A DNA stretch of 63,842 nt from Oscillospiraceae bacterium (GTDB lineage Bacteria > Bacillota > Clostridia > Oscillospirales > Oscillospiraceae), in NCBI GenBank assembly GCA_009778485.1, contig WRJQ01000003.1, positions 1 through 63,842 on the forward strand, given 5' to 3'. The position numbers and the translations under genes are program-made. The notes below the pieces were generated by a model that saw only the letters and a program-made list of their open reading frames with translations, was not told the origin of the DNA and searched no databases. Below, one piece after another: positions 1-8,040 of the stretch. The first letter of the stretch is position 1. Each line of letters starts with the position of its first letter.

Positions 1-101
1 ACGACCACCCCATTTTCTTCGTGTACCCGTACTCTGTCACTGCGGAAACGGCGGTAAAGCGGTTCCGGCAATGTATTGACGTTCAATATCATTTCTTCCA
101 T
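1..101 (-). CDS. N-terminus of a small protein, cut by the window edge
   Basis: Only the first 33 residues are inside the window (MEEMILNVNTLPEPLYRRFR followed by a basic, Val-rich stretch). An AAGGAG ribosome site lies 9 bases before the ATG, which supports a real start. The short 'LNVNTLPEPLYR..VRV.E.NGVV' pattern recalls small AbrB/VapB-like antitoxin proteins, but this is a resemblance only and the rest of the gene is missing. It is on the same strand as, and downstream of, the AT-rich hypothetical gene, with a hairpin terminator between them. Confidence 0.45.
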   Translation of the reverse strand, partial: MEEMILNVNTLPEPLYRRFRSDRVRVHEENGVV

Positions 102-135
102 CAGGCTCAACTCCTTCTGTGTCTTAGTATACCCT

Positions 136-194
136 AAAAAAGTCTGTTTTGCAATATCGAAACAGACTTTTTGCTCGTTGGGCTACCGCCCAAC
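136..194. terminator. Hairpin terminators downstream of the AT-rich gene
   Basis: AAAAAGTCTGTTT (136-148) is the inverse of AAACAGACTTTTT (160-172). This is a 13-bp stem with A/T runs on both sides, so it can terminate in either direction and would end the minus-strand gene at 206-691. Immediately beside it GTTGGGC (177-183) pairs with GCCCAAC (188-194), and a T run follows at 200-207 on the plus strand. Confidence 0.7.
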
Positions 195-205
195 CCCGCT
201 TTTTT

Positions 206-691
206 TTATTTCCCTCTTAAAATCTTTCTTAGACGATAATATTGGCGTGGAAACTCTCCCCAATTCTTATCATAACGCTTTCTACCAATTCCGTATTCAT
301 ATAATTCAAATTCCATATAAATACTCTCCACTATTTTCGTCAGACTATCTTTTGTTTTATATAAACATTCTGTGATATATTCGCCAAGGTTCGTCCCGCT
401 GTAAGCCAAATCAAAAGAGGCTTTGTCAGTGTTATATATTTCTACAACGAGTTGCTCATCCTCTCGTTCTAACTTTAATATTTTAGCACCCGGCTCATCT
501 TGCCAACAAAGCCATTCTTCAGTTGTTATATTTTCCATCAGATTACATAATGATTCCAATAATAAAGCCGGTGCATCACATGATAGATAATGGGAATTAG
601 TGAGTATGAACTGTCTGTTGAAATCCACTTCGAACCAACCATAAGAGATAGAAAGCATTTTGAATATCAATGCCGCCACTTCCTTAACCAT
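206..691 (-). CDS. Hypothetical protein, AT-rich
   Basis: 161 residues, acidic, with no signal peptide, membrane segment or metal motif. Recognisable patches are SYGWFEVDF near the N-terminus, EEWLCWQDEPGAKIL in the middle and WGEFPRQYYRLRKIL at the C-terminus. The family is not recognised. Base composition is clearly more AT-rich than the rest of the window, which suggests acquisition by transfer. No convincing ribosome site precedes the first Met. A second Met at residue 12 (MLSISYGW) is an alternative start, and the 5' end could be degraded. It ends at a strong hairpin terminator. Confidence 0.55.
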   Translation of the reverse strand: MVKEVAALIFKMLSISYGWFEVDFNRQFILTNSHYLSCDAPALLLESLCNLMENITTEEWLCWQDEPGAKILKLEREDEQLVVEIYNTDKASFDLAYSGTNLGEYITECLYKTKDSLTKIVESIYMEFELYEYGIGRKRYDKNWGEFPRQYYRLRKILRGK

Positions 692-739
692 ATATTAACT
701 AAACATCAGCCTCGCGGGAGTATCCACGGTGTTCTACGC

Positions 740-779
740 ATAAAGCAACCATCCGGCCCGCACCAAATCGTTGCTTTAT
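740..779 (-). terminator. Hairpin downstream of tRNA-Trp
   Basis: ATAAAGCAAC (740-749) and GTTGCTTTAT (770-779) form a 10-bp stem located 26 bases past the 3' end of the tRNA on the minus strand. The stem itself ends in TTTAT, but there is no long U run. It probably serves as the terminator or processing hairpin of the tRNA transcript. Confidence 0.45.
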
Positions 780-804
780 CGCTTGCCCTATTTATTTCCA
801 TGCT

Positions 805-880
<76 letters not shown>

Positions 881-1007
881 GTATATTACCATCCGTGCCA
901 TCCGTGTTTCATCGCTGACCGGAGTGGTGTTTTCGGCGGCTGCTTGCGCAACCACCGAAACGTAATTTACCACAGTCAGTACTTAATTACAATACTTTTT
1001 TCAAGAA

Positions 1008-2786
1008 TTATTTCCCATCCGGCCTTATCCCCAGCTCCCGCAGTTGCGCCTCGTCGACTGTGTCAGGGCAGCCGGTCATAAGCTCGGACGCGTTTTGCAC
1101 TTTGGGGAAGGCGATGACGTCGCGAATAGTCCCAAGACCCGCGAGGTGCATTATCAGCCTGTCCAGGCCGTAGGCCAAACCGCCGTGAGGCGGAGCTCCG
1201 TACTTGAATGCAGTTATCAAGTGCCCGAACCGTTCTGCCGCGTCCTCGTCCGTGAATCCCAGCGCACGGAACATTCGCTCTTGCATTTCAGGTGTGTTTA
1301 TGCGTATCGAGCCGCCGCCTATCTCTGTGCCGTTGAGCACGATGTCATAAGCTTTGGCGCGGCAACCTGCCTTATCGGTCTCGAGAATTCCGGCGTCCTC
1401 ATCCATCGGGGCAGTGAAGGGGTGGTGTTTTGCGACATAACGGTTTTCCTCCTCGGAGAACTCGAACATGGGGAACTCCGTTATCCAAACGAACTCGTAA
1501 AGGCCTTCGTCAATCAAGCCGAGCCGCCTGGCGCACTCGCAGCGCAGCGCGCCCAGGGATGCAAAGACGACGTCGTCCTTCGCGTCTGCTACTATTAGAA
1601 TCAACCCCCCGGGCTGCGCTCCCGCGCGGACTAGTATCGCGCTGCTTTCTTCTTCGGTCAGGAATTTCGAAAAAGAAGATGAGACGCTGCCATCGCCGGC
1701 AAGCTTTGTCCATGCCAGGCCTTTGGCGCCATACGTCTTGACGAACTCGACTAACGAATCTATCTGCTTGCGCGGCATGTCGCCGCCGCCGGGAACATAT
1801 ATCATCCGAACGCTCCCGCCCTGCTCGACTGGCTCCGAAAACACTTTGAACCCGCAACTGCCTACTATATCGCTGATATCGCGAAGCTCGAGCCCGAATC
1901 TAAGGTCCGGCTTGTCCGAACCGAAGCGATCCATCGCGTCACGGTACGTAATGCGCCTGATGGGCGTCTCGACTTCGACGCCTATCACATCATTAAAGAG
2001 CCTTTTCAGGAACTCTTCGTTGACTGCGATGATGTCATCTACGTCGGCGAATGACATTTCGAGGTCGATCTGCGTGAACTCAGGCTGCCGGTCGGCCCGC
2101 AGATCCTCATCGCGGAAGCAGCGGACTATTTGCATATACTTGTCAAACCCGGCGAGCATCAGCAGTTGCTTATACTGCTGCGGGGACTGCGGCAGAGCGT
2201 AAAATGTGCCCGGGTGCACGCGGCTTGGCACAAGGTAGTCGCGCGCGCCTTCAGGCGTAGACTTTGTCAGCATCGGAGTTTCGATCTCGAAAAAGCCGTT
2301 TTCGTCAAAATAGTCTCGCGTGACCTTGACCGCTCTGTGCCGGAGCGCTATAAACCTCTGCATATCCGGCCTGCGCAGGTCGAGGTAGCGGTACTTGAGA
2401 CGCAGCGCGTCGTTGACGTCTGAGCTCTCAGAAATCTCGAACGGCGGAGTCTCGGATTTCGCAAGGACGCGCATCTCGCTCACTTCGAGCTCGACTTCGC
2501 CTGTCGGGATGTCAAGGTTTTTCGATGAACGCTCCCGCAAAACGCCGCGGGCGCACAGGACATACTCAGAGCGCACGGAAAGCGCTTCGGAAAAAACTTC
2601 CTTGTCGGTATTGTCGTCGAAAGCGAGCTGAACGATCCCTGTCCGGTCGCGCAGGTCAATAAACAGGAGCTGCCCAAGGTCGCGGCGGCGCTGTACCCAG
2701 CCGCAGACAGTCACGTCCCGCCCTGTATCGAAAAGGCGGGGTTCCCCGCAGTACATCGTCCGGTATTTTTCTTGTAGTGCTTTCAT
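1008..2786 (-). CDS. aspS: Aspartyl-tRNA synthetase
   Basis: Charges tRNA-Asp with aspartate in the cytoplasm. 592 residues, normal for the bacterial type. An OB-fold anticodon domain (about 1-110, with WVQRRRDLGQLLFIDLRDR) is followed by the class II core. Motif 2 (FRDEDLRADRQPEFTQIDLE) lies near 223-243, the bacterial GAD insertion in the middle, and motif 3 (GGLAYGLDRLIMHL) near 535-548. The start at MKALQEKY is preferred over an upstream Met 14 codons earlier because GAGAGGAAA lies just before it. It is transcribed towards tRNA-Trp and diverges from a small membrane-protein gene. Confidence 0.97.
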   Translation of the reverse strand: MKALQEKYRTMYCGEPRLFDTGRDVTVCGWVQRRRDLGQLLFIDLRDRTGIVQLAFDDNTDKEVFSEALSVRSEYVLCARGVLRERSSKNLDIPTGEVELEVSEMRVLAKSETPPFEISESSDVNDALRLKYRYLDLRRPDMQRFIALRHRAVKVTRDYFDENGFFEIETPMLTKSTPEGARDYLVPSRVHPGTFYALPQSPQQYKQLLMLAGFDKYMQIVRCFRDEDLRADRQPEFTQIDLEMSFADVDDIIAVNEEFLKRLFNDVIGVEVETPIRRITYRDAMDRFGSDKPDLRFGLELRDISDIVGSCGFKVFSEPVEQGGSVRMIYVPGGGDMPRKQIDSLVEFVKTYGAKGLAWTKLAGDGSVSSSFSKFLTEEESSAILVRAGAQPGGLILIVADAKDDVVFASLGALRCECARRLGLIDEGLYEFVWITEFPMFEFSEEENRYVAKHHPFTAPMDEDAGILETDKAGCRAKAYDIVLNGTEIGGGSIRINTPEMQERMFRALGFTDEDAAERFGHLITAFKYGAPPHGGLAYGLDRLIMHLAGLGTIRDVIAFPKVQNASELMTGCPDTVDEAQLRELGIRPDGK

Positions 2787-2804
2787 AATGCTGTTTCCTC
2801 TCGT

Positions 2805-2840
2805 GCGCAGGCATCTATTGATTGACACAATCGCCTGCGC
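2805..2840. promoter_or_regulatory. Inverted repeat between aspS and the divergent gene
   Basis: GCGCAGGC (2805-2812) and GCCTGCGC (2833-2840) are perfect 8-bp inverse copies separated by 20 bases. The pair brackets the -35 box of the plus-strand promoter and also lies in the upstream region of aspS. It could be an operator or an RNA hairpin in the aspS leader; no factor is identified. Confidence 0.35.
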
Positions 2841-2850
2841 GTTCTATAAT
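2822..2850 (+). promoter_or_regulatory. Consensus sigma-70 promoter
   Basis: TTGACA (2822-2827), a 17-base spacer and TATAAT (2845-2850) match the housekeeping consensus exactly. Predicted transcription start is about 2857, a few bases before the ATG of the small membrane protein, so the mRNA would be almost leaderless. Confidence 0.8.
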
Positions 2851-2862
2851 GGCGTATATATA

Positions 2863-3075
2863 ATGGTTCGGGAGGGGATACCCATCGACTCAATTTTCAA
2901 AAAGGTGACAAGCATCCTGGGTTGCGTGTTCATTGTGCTGATCGTCGGCATAAGCCTCGGCATAGGCGCTGTCATGCTGCTTGACAAGCTTTCAGGCGGC
3001 ACCCAGGATGATTTGCAGGAGACCCCGCAGGTTGTTCAGGAGAGCGCTGCGGAGCCGGAATCCGCTTCGCCGTAG
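2863..3075 (+). CDS. Small single-span membrane protein
   Basis: 70 residues from MVREGIPIDSIFKK. There is one hydrophobic helix (SILGCVFIVLIVGISLGIGA, about residues 18-40) and a short acidic, Glu/Ala/Pro-rich outer tail. The family is not recognised. It sits right under a perfect promoter, but the ATG is only a few bases from the expected transcript start. GGGAGGGG lies after this ATG, so initiation at a later, non-ATG codon cannot be excluded. The longer frame opening at 2788 would start upstream of the promoter and is unlikely. Confidence 0.5.
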   Translation: MVREGIPIDSIFKKVTSILGCVFIVLIVGISLGIGAVMLLDKLSGGTQDDLQETPQVVQESAAEPESASP

Positions 3076-3121
3076 CGGGGTCGCAAGCTGCGCCTCACAG
3101 GCTCTCAGCCGTAGGCAGTCG

Positions 3122-4396
3122 CTAGCCGCCTGTCGGCTGCCTGCCCGCGTTTGCGATCATCAGCTTGATTCTGTTTTCCTGGTTTATCCTTGTCGCTCCC
3201 GGGTCATAGTCTATTGCGACGATGTTCGAATCAGGGTAATCGTCTTTCAGCCGCCTGATCATGCCTTTTCCGACAACGTGATTTGGAAGGCACCCGAACG
3301 GCTGCGTGCAGACGATGTTTTTCGTGCCTGTATGGATGAGTTCGAGCATCTCAGCCGTAAGCAGCCACCCCTCGCCCATTTTGTTGCCGTAGCCGAGGTA
3401 GCCGCGGATTAGCTTTTGAAGGTCAGAGAACTTCCCCATCGGCCTGAACGCCGGCTTCGTCTCGACGGCTTCCACCATTCCGCGCTGAAGCCCTTCAATG
3501 TACCGCTGGAATACTCCGGCGACCAGCTTTTTTACCCGGTAACCGCGATAGAGGTCGACGTCGACCACGCGGTTATTTATTTTGAATATCATAAAGTCGG
3601 TCAGGCCCGGCACGACAGGCTCGCAGCCTTCGTCAAGCAGGAACTGCTCCAGCCCGTTGTTACCCAGCGGAGCGTACTTGACATAAATCTCTCCGACAAT
3701 GCCGACTCTTGGTTTGTCCCGCTTATCGCTTGTCTCTATTTTTGAAAAGTCTTCGACGATTTCCACCATCGTTGCTCTCATTTCTTTCTTCCGCAGGCCG
3801 CGCCCCCGCCCAAACATATCCACGAGCCTTTCTGTCCACATAGCTGCGTGAGTGTCGGTCGAGCCTTTTTCCAACTCGTATGGCTTGCATTGGTTGGAAA
3901 GCCACACGATGAGGTCCCCGTAAATCATGCCCGCTGCCAGGCGGCGTATCACCTGCAGCGACAGCCCGAAGCCGGGATTGCTTTCCAGCCCCGAGAGGTT
4001 TACTGAGACTACGGGGATATATGACATGCCTGCTTTCTCAAGCGCTTTACGCAGCAGGTGGATGTAGTTCGACGCCCTGCAGCCTCCCCCTGTTTGCGAT
4101 ATCAGCAGCCCAATCTTATGCACATCGTACTTCCCGCTGTTGATTGCTTCAATGAGTTGGCCTATAACGAGCAGCGCGGGGTAGCATGTATCGTTGTGTA
4201 CGTATTTCAGCCCCGTCTCAACGATGCTTCTGTGGTTCGTTGTGAGCATCTCGATTTTATACCCGTACAACTCAAACACTTTTTTCATCATTGTGAACGT
4301 GACCGGCAGCATCTGCGGCATAAGCAAAGTGTAGTCGCGCTTCATCTCCTTTGTGAAGAGCAGCCTCCCTGTTTTGTCATATACCAGTTGCGCCAT
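3122..4396 (-). CDS. 2-hydroxyacyl-CoA dehydratase-related protein (activase C-terminal part)
   Basis: 424 residues, soluble. The text 'NDTCYPALLVIGQLIEAINSGKYD', 'ISQTGGGCRASNYI' and 'QPFGCLPNHVVGKGMIRRLK' matches the HgdB-like C-terminal segment that in many Clostridia belongs to a single activase-related protein of about 1400 residues. Several Cys suited to an iron-sulfur cluster are present (in TCYPA, GGGCRAS and PFGCLPN). It follows the activase gene after 39 bases on the same strand and is presumably cotranscribed. A strong AGGAGG lies about 20 bases before the ATG. Its function is uncertain: it may be a redox partner of the activase or a dehydratase-like scaffold. Confidence 0.75.
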   Translation of the reverse strand: MAQLVYDKTGRLLFTKEMKRDYTLLMPQMLPVTFTMMKKVFELYGYKIEMLTTNHRSIVETGLKYVHNDTCYPALLVIGQLIEAINSGKYDVHKIGLLISQTGGGCRASNYIHLLRKALEKAGMSYIPVVSVNLSGLESNPGFGLSLQVIRRLAAGMIYGDLIVWLSNQCKPYELEKGSTDTHAAMWTERLVDMFGRGRGLRKKEMRATMVEIVEDFSKIETSDKRDKPRVGIVGEIYVKYAPLGNNGLEQFLLDEGCEPVVPGLTDFMIFKINNRVVDVDLYRGYRVKKLVAGVFQRYIEGLQRGMVEAVETKPAFRPMGKFSDLQKLIRGYLGYGNKMGEGWLLTAEMLELIHTGTKNIVCTQPFGCLPNHVVGKGMIRRLKDDYPDSNIVAIDYDPGATRINQENRIKLMIANAGRQPTGG

Positions 4397-4435
4397 ACAC
4401 TCGCAGCGGCATCGCCGCTCCTCCTCTCAGGTGGT

Positions 4436-7408
4436 TCAGCCGCCTATCGCGGCGATAAGGCTTCGCAGCCTTATTCTCACGGCTCCAAGGTTGTTAATAT
4501 CGTCTATCTTGAGCTGCGTATATAATTTGCCTCCGGACTCAAGTATAGACCGCAGTTCATCGGTCGTTATCGCGTCTGTCCCGCAGCCAAAAGACACAAG
4601 CTGCACAAACTGCATATCGCCGTGTTCGAGGACATAACGCGCGGCGTTGTACATTCGCGCCTGGTACGTCCACTGATTCAACACGCGGCGCGGCTCGCCG
4701 CCCAGCCTGCGCGCGATGGCGTCTTCCGTAATAAGGACGAGCCCCAGCGAAGATATCAGTTCGTCGATTCCGTGGTTTACTTCCGGATCTGAGTGATAAG
4801 GCCTTCCGGCGACGACGAGAATATGCTTGCCTTCCCTCCGCGCGTGCTCGATGTAGCCGTCGGCCACGCTCTCTATCTCGCTCGTAAACTCCGCATACGC
4901 CTTATATGCGGATTTGGCGGCCTTTTTCGTTTCGTTCGCGGGTATTCCAAACTCCTTGTTGAAATACTCTGCGGACTTCCTGATGAAGCCGCGCTTTTTA
5001 TGTAACCCGAAGTATGGAATAAGGAATCTCGCCTTTTTTACCCCCGGGATGTTCGCAGCCAGGAGCTCCGGGTAGTAGGCGACGACCGGGCAGTTGTAGC
5101 TGTTGTCGCTGATGCCTTCGTTGAAGTTGTACGGCATACAGGGCAGGAAAATCGCGTCTGCATCTGCTTCAAGCAGCGATTCTATTTGCCCGTGCATAAG
5201 TTTCGCCGGATAGCAGACGGTATCGGAGGGTATCGTTCGCTGCCCTAATATATATAGTTGCCGCGACGACTCGCGAGACAGCACGACTTCAAAGTTCAGC
5301 TTTGTGAAAAACTCGAACCAGAACGGCAGGTTTTCAAACATGTTCAGCCCAAGGGGGATGCCTACCCTCCCCCGCTCGCCGGTTCCGCTGCCGCTTCCTT
5401 CCATAGAGCGCAGCTTGCCGTATTTATGCTTCATTAGGTTCGGTTCTGACGACGCGCCCGCGCCGAGCGGCTTTGAGCAGCGGTTGCCCGAAATAAATCT
5501 CCTGCCGCCGTCGAACGTGTTGACGGTCATGCTGCAGTTGTTTGTGCAGCCGCCGCACGATACCGGCCTTGCCTCGTGGGTGAAGTTTTTCAGTTCCTCG
5601 CTGCTCAGTAGGGTCGGGGATCTCTCTACGTTTGGCCCGGTTCCGCCTTCCGCGTGACTCGCGCCTCCCGCAGCATCGATTGCGGTCCACGCTGCGCCGT
5701 AGGCTCCCATCAGCTCAGAAATCGCAGGCCGCGTCACTTCGGCGCCAATTTCACGCTCGAACGCCCTCAGCACGGCGTCGTTTAGGAATGTCCCTCCCTG
5801 CACGACAATGCTCCGGCCCAGCTCGTCCGCGCTCGCGGCGCGTATGACTTTGTAAATAGCGTTCTTAACGATAGATATAGAAAGGCCTGCGGAAATAGCT
5901 TCGACCGTCGCGCCGTCTTTTTGCGCTTGCTTGACGCTGGAGTTCATGAAGACTGTGCAGCGCGACCCCAGGTCCGACGGCGCCCCGGCGAAGAGCCCAA
6001 GCTTTGCGAAATCGCCGATTTTGTACCCCAGCGCGACAGCGAAAGTTTCGATAAAGCTGCCGCAGCCGGATGAGCATGCCTCATTGAGCATAATGCTGTC
6101 AACCGCTCCGTTGCGTATCTTAAAGCACTTGACGTCCTGCCCGCCAATGTCGATAATGAAGTCTACGGCAGGCGTGAAGTGCCTTGCCGCGCGCAGGTGC
6201 GCCATCGTTTCCACAATGCCCATGTCGAGGTTGAAAGCGTTTTTTATGAGTTCCTCGCCATATCCCGTCACCGCTGACCCTTTTATCGAAACAGCGCTGC
6301 CGAAGCGGTCATATATTGTTTGCAACTGCTCGAGGATAATCGATACGGGATTGCCTTTATTATTACCGTAGTAAGTATATAGTATAGAACCTTCGGCCGT
6401 GATAAGCACCAGTTTCGTCGTCGTGCTGCCGGCGTCTATGCCGAGGTATGCGTCGCCGGCGTAGGTTTCTGCGTCGGCAGTCGGCGGGGCTGCAGCCGCG
6501 TGGCGCCGCGCGAACGCTTCGTACTCTTCTTGCGTCCGGAAAAGCGGCTCAATTGCGCTCTCCCCTCCTGACTCATCAACCGCGCTTTCGAGTTTGTCCA
6601 TAATGTCCGTAAATGGCTCGGCGTCTTTCCCATTCGCGCACATTGCCGCGCCAATTGCGGCAAAGCATTCTGCATCGAAGGGAAATATGGCGTGCTCGTC
6701 ATCCAGTTCTAGTGATGCGATAAAGCGTTCACGCAACCCCTTCAGGAAGGTCAGCGGCCCCCCCAGGAACACAAGTTTACCCGTTAGCTCGCGCCCCTGC
6801 GCGAGCCCCGCCACGGTTTGATCCACTACTGCCTGGAATATCGAGGCGGCGACGTCTTCTTTTTTCCCGCCCTGGTTGAGAATCGGCTGGATGTCCGACT
6901 TCGCGAATACGCCGCATCTGGACGCGATCGGGTAGATTTTCTCGTGCCGGAGCGAGAGCTCGTCAAGTTGCGGCACCGTGACGTCAAGCAGCGTCGCCAT
7001 CTGATCGATGAATGCGCCGGTGCCACCTGCGCAAGTGCCGTTCATGCGCTCTTCAAGGCCCCCGCCGAAGAAGATGATCTTGGCATCCTCCCCCCCGAGC
7101 TCGATAACCGCGTCCGCATCCGGCAGCCTCTCGCGTACTACAGCCGCAGTCGCGTAGACTTCCTGCACAAAAGGCAACCCCGACGCCTTTGCCACTCCAA
7201 GCCCTGCGGATCCTGTTATTGCGGGGACGGCATGCTGCCCGCCGGAAAACAGGGCGGAGGCGCGGCGAAGCTGCTCCGCAGCCTTCTGCCTCACCAGCGA
7301 GTAGTGACGCTCATACGCCCGGAATAACACCTCGTCCGTATCTGAAAGAACAACTGTCTTGACCGTCGTGCTCCCTATATCTATACCAATGCGCACATGA
7401 TCCTCCAT
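4436..7408 (-). CDS. Tandem BadF/BadG/BcrA/BcrD-type activase ATPase
   Basis: 990 residues. Two ASKHA ATPase modules occur in series: the first opens GIDIGSTTVKTVVL and has NGTCAGGTGAFIDQMA; the second opens GIDAGSTTTKLVLI and has NEACSSGCGSFIETFA. In this family the Cys in those motifs help hold a bridging [4Fe-4S] cluster. A DUF2229-like region follows, with more Cys (VSCGGCTNNCSM). Such enzymes couple ATP hydrolysis to low-potential electron injection into 2-hydroxyacyl-CoA dehydratases or benzoyl-CoA reductases. Start MEDHVRIG is chosen because the promoter at 7431-7459 excludes the upstream Met. The gene is divergent from the transhydroxylase operon. The true substrate enzyme is unknown. 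Confidence 0.85.
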   Translation of the reverse strand: MEDHVRIGIDIGSTTVKTVVLSDTDEVLFRAYERHYSLVRQKAAEQLRRASALFSGGQHAVPAITGSAGLGVAKASGLPFVQEVYATAAVVRERLPDADAVIELGGEDAKIIFFGGGLEERMNGTCAGGTGAFIDQMATLLDVTVPQLDELSLRHEKIYPIASRCGVFAKSDIQPILNQGGKKEDVAASIFQAVVDQTVAGLAQGRELTGKLVFLGGPLTFLKGLRERFIASLELDDEHAIFPFDAECFAAIGAAMCANGKDAEPFTDIMDKLESAVDESGGESAIEPLFRTQEEYEAFARRHAAAAPPTADAETYAGDAYLGIDAGSTTTKLVLITAEGSILYTYYGNNKGNPVSIILEQLQTIYDRFGSAVSIKGSAVTGYGEELIKNAFNLDMGIVETMAHLRAARHFTPAVDFIIDIGGQDVKCFKIRNGAVDSIMLNEACSSGCGSFIETFAVALGYKIGDFAKLGLFAGAPSDLGSRCTVFMNSSVKQAQKDGATVEAISAGLSISIVKNAIYKVIRAASADELGRSIVVQGGTFLNDAVLRAFEREIGAEVTRPAISELMGAYGAAWTAIDAAGGASHAEGGTGPNVERSPTLLSSEELKNFTHEARPVSCGGCTNNCSMTVNTFDGGRRFISGNRCSKPLGAGASSEPNLMKHKYGKLRSMEGSGSGTGERGRVGIPLGLNMFENLPFWFEFFTKLNFEVVLSRESSRQLYILGQRTIPSDTVCYPAKLMHGQIESLLEADADAIFLPCMPYNFNEGISDNSYNCPVVAYYPELLAANIPGVKKARFLIPYFGLHKKRGFIRKSAEYFNKEFGIPANETKKAAKSAYKAYAEFTSEIESVADGYIEHARREGKHILVVAGRPYHSDPEVNHGIDELISSLGLVLITEDAIARRLGGEPRRVLNQWTYQARMYNAARYVLEHGDMQFVQLVSFGCGTDAITTDELRSILESGGKLYTQLKIDDINNLGAVRIRLRSLIAAIGG

Positions 7409-7430
7409 ACTGATTGTTTTTCGCCACCCT

Positions 7431-7459
7431 AAAATAGCATGATTCGAGAAATATTTCAA
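7431..7459 (-). promoter_or_regulatory. Promoter of the activase operon
   Basis: Read on the minus strand: TTGAAA (7459-7454), a 17-base spacer, then TATTTT (7436-7431). The predicted start is near 7425, 17 bases before the ATG at 7408. This fixes the activase start codon and leaves the two divergent promoters about 25 bases apart. Confidence 0.6.
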
Positions 7460-7481
7460 CGTTTTTCCATGTAACTTTTGC

Positions 7482-7511
7482 TTGACAATCATTTACCAGC
7501 ATGGTTAATAT
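7482..7511 (+). promoter_or_regulatory. Promoter of the transhydroxylase operon
   Basis: TTGACA (7482-7487) followed after 18 bases by TAATAT (7506-7511), or after 17 bases by TTAATA. The first gene begins at 7556 behind an AAGGAGG site, leaving a leader of about 38 bases. The divergent activase promoter lies immediately to the left, so the two operons may be co-regulated. Confidence 0.65.
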
Positions 7512-7555
7512 ATATGCAAGAATTATTGCAATTTCGAGTATAAGGAGGCGAAAAA

Positions 7556-7804
7556 ATGGCGAAGTTCGACGTTACGGACTCGAAGGCTCTAAGCGCCGCA
7601 GCGGCAAAGTACCTTGCAGACTTCCCCGGTGACACCATTTGCGCAGTACAACTGTGGTACGAAGGCCTTGGCGGCCAGGGCGTTCCTACACCTGAAGAAA
7701 TGGCAGCGATGGACACGGCGCTTGGCGCCGCAACCGGATGGAAAGACATCGGCGGCACGCGGTTCGAGAAGTACGGCGTCCAGCACAGCTTCAAACGTGT
7801 ATAA
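7556..7804 (+). CDS. Small orphan protein, first gene of the transhydroxylase operon
   Basis: 82 residues, soluble, beginning MAKFDVTDSKALSAAAAKYL and rich in Gly in the middle (YEGLGGQGVPTPEEM). It has no Cys-rich motif and no signal peptide. The family is not recognised. A perfect AAGGAGG 7-8 bases before the ATG and its first place in a tight operon (19 bases to the next gene) make it a real, probably highly expressed gene. The position suggests an accessory, substrate-handling or regulatory role for the molybdoenzyme; this is inference from context. Confidence 0.75.
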   Translation: MAKFDVTDSKALSAAAAKYLADFPGDTICAVQLWYEGLGGQGVPTPEEMAAMDTALGAATGWKDIGGTRFEKYGVQHSFKRV

Positions 7805-7822
7805 GAAAGGAGATTCGCGGAC

Positions 7823-8023
7823 ATGGCGAATAAAATCATGATCCAGCACATGTTCAAAAAAGACGGCTTTTACAAGGAACCTGACGGCAAAGTACTGAAA
7901 GTCGTTGTCTCCGAGGTGTGGAATCTCAGGTGCTTTGAAATCGTCGACGGGAAACTGACCGGCCCGATGATCAAAATACACCCGGAGTCCGACAGAGCTA
8001 AAGCTCTTGTCGAAGTCGTATAG
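7823..8023 (+). CDS. Small orphan protein, second gene of the transhydroxylase operon
   Basis: 66 residues: MANKIMIQHMFKKDGFYKEP, then an alternating beta-rich pattern (KVLKVVVSEVWNLRCFEIVDG) and a short C-terminal helix. One Cys only. The family is not recognised; the size and pattern would suit a small beta-sheet domain. An AAGGAG site precedes it, and the transhydroxylase large subunit follows after 17 bases with AGGAGGAGG. Together with the 82-residue gene it forms a pair not expected in the classical two-subunit transhydroxylase. Confidence 0.75.
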   Translation: MANKIMIQHMFKKDGFYKEPDGKVLKVVVSEVWNLRCFEIVDGKLTGPMIKIHPESDRAKALVEVV

Positions 8024-8040
8024 AGGAGGAGGTTAGTTAT

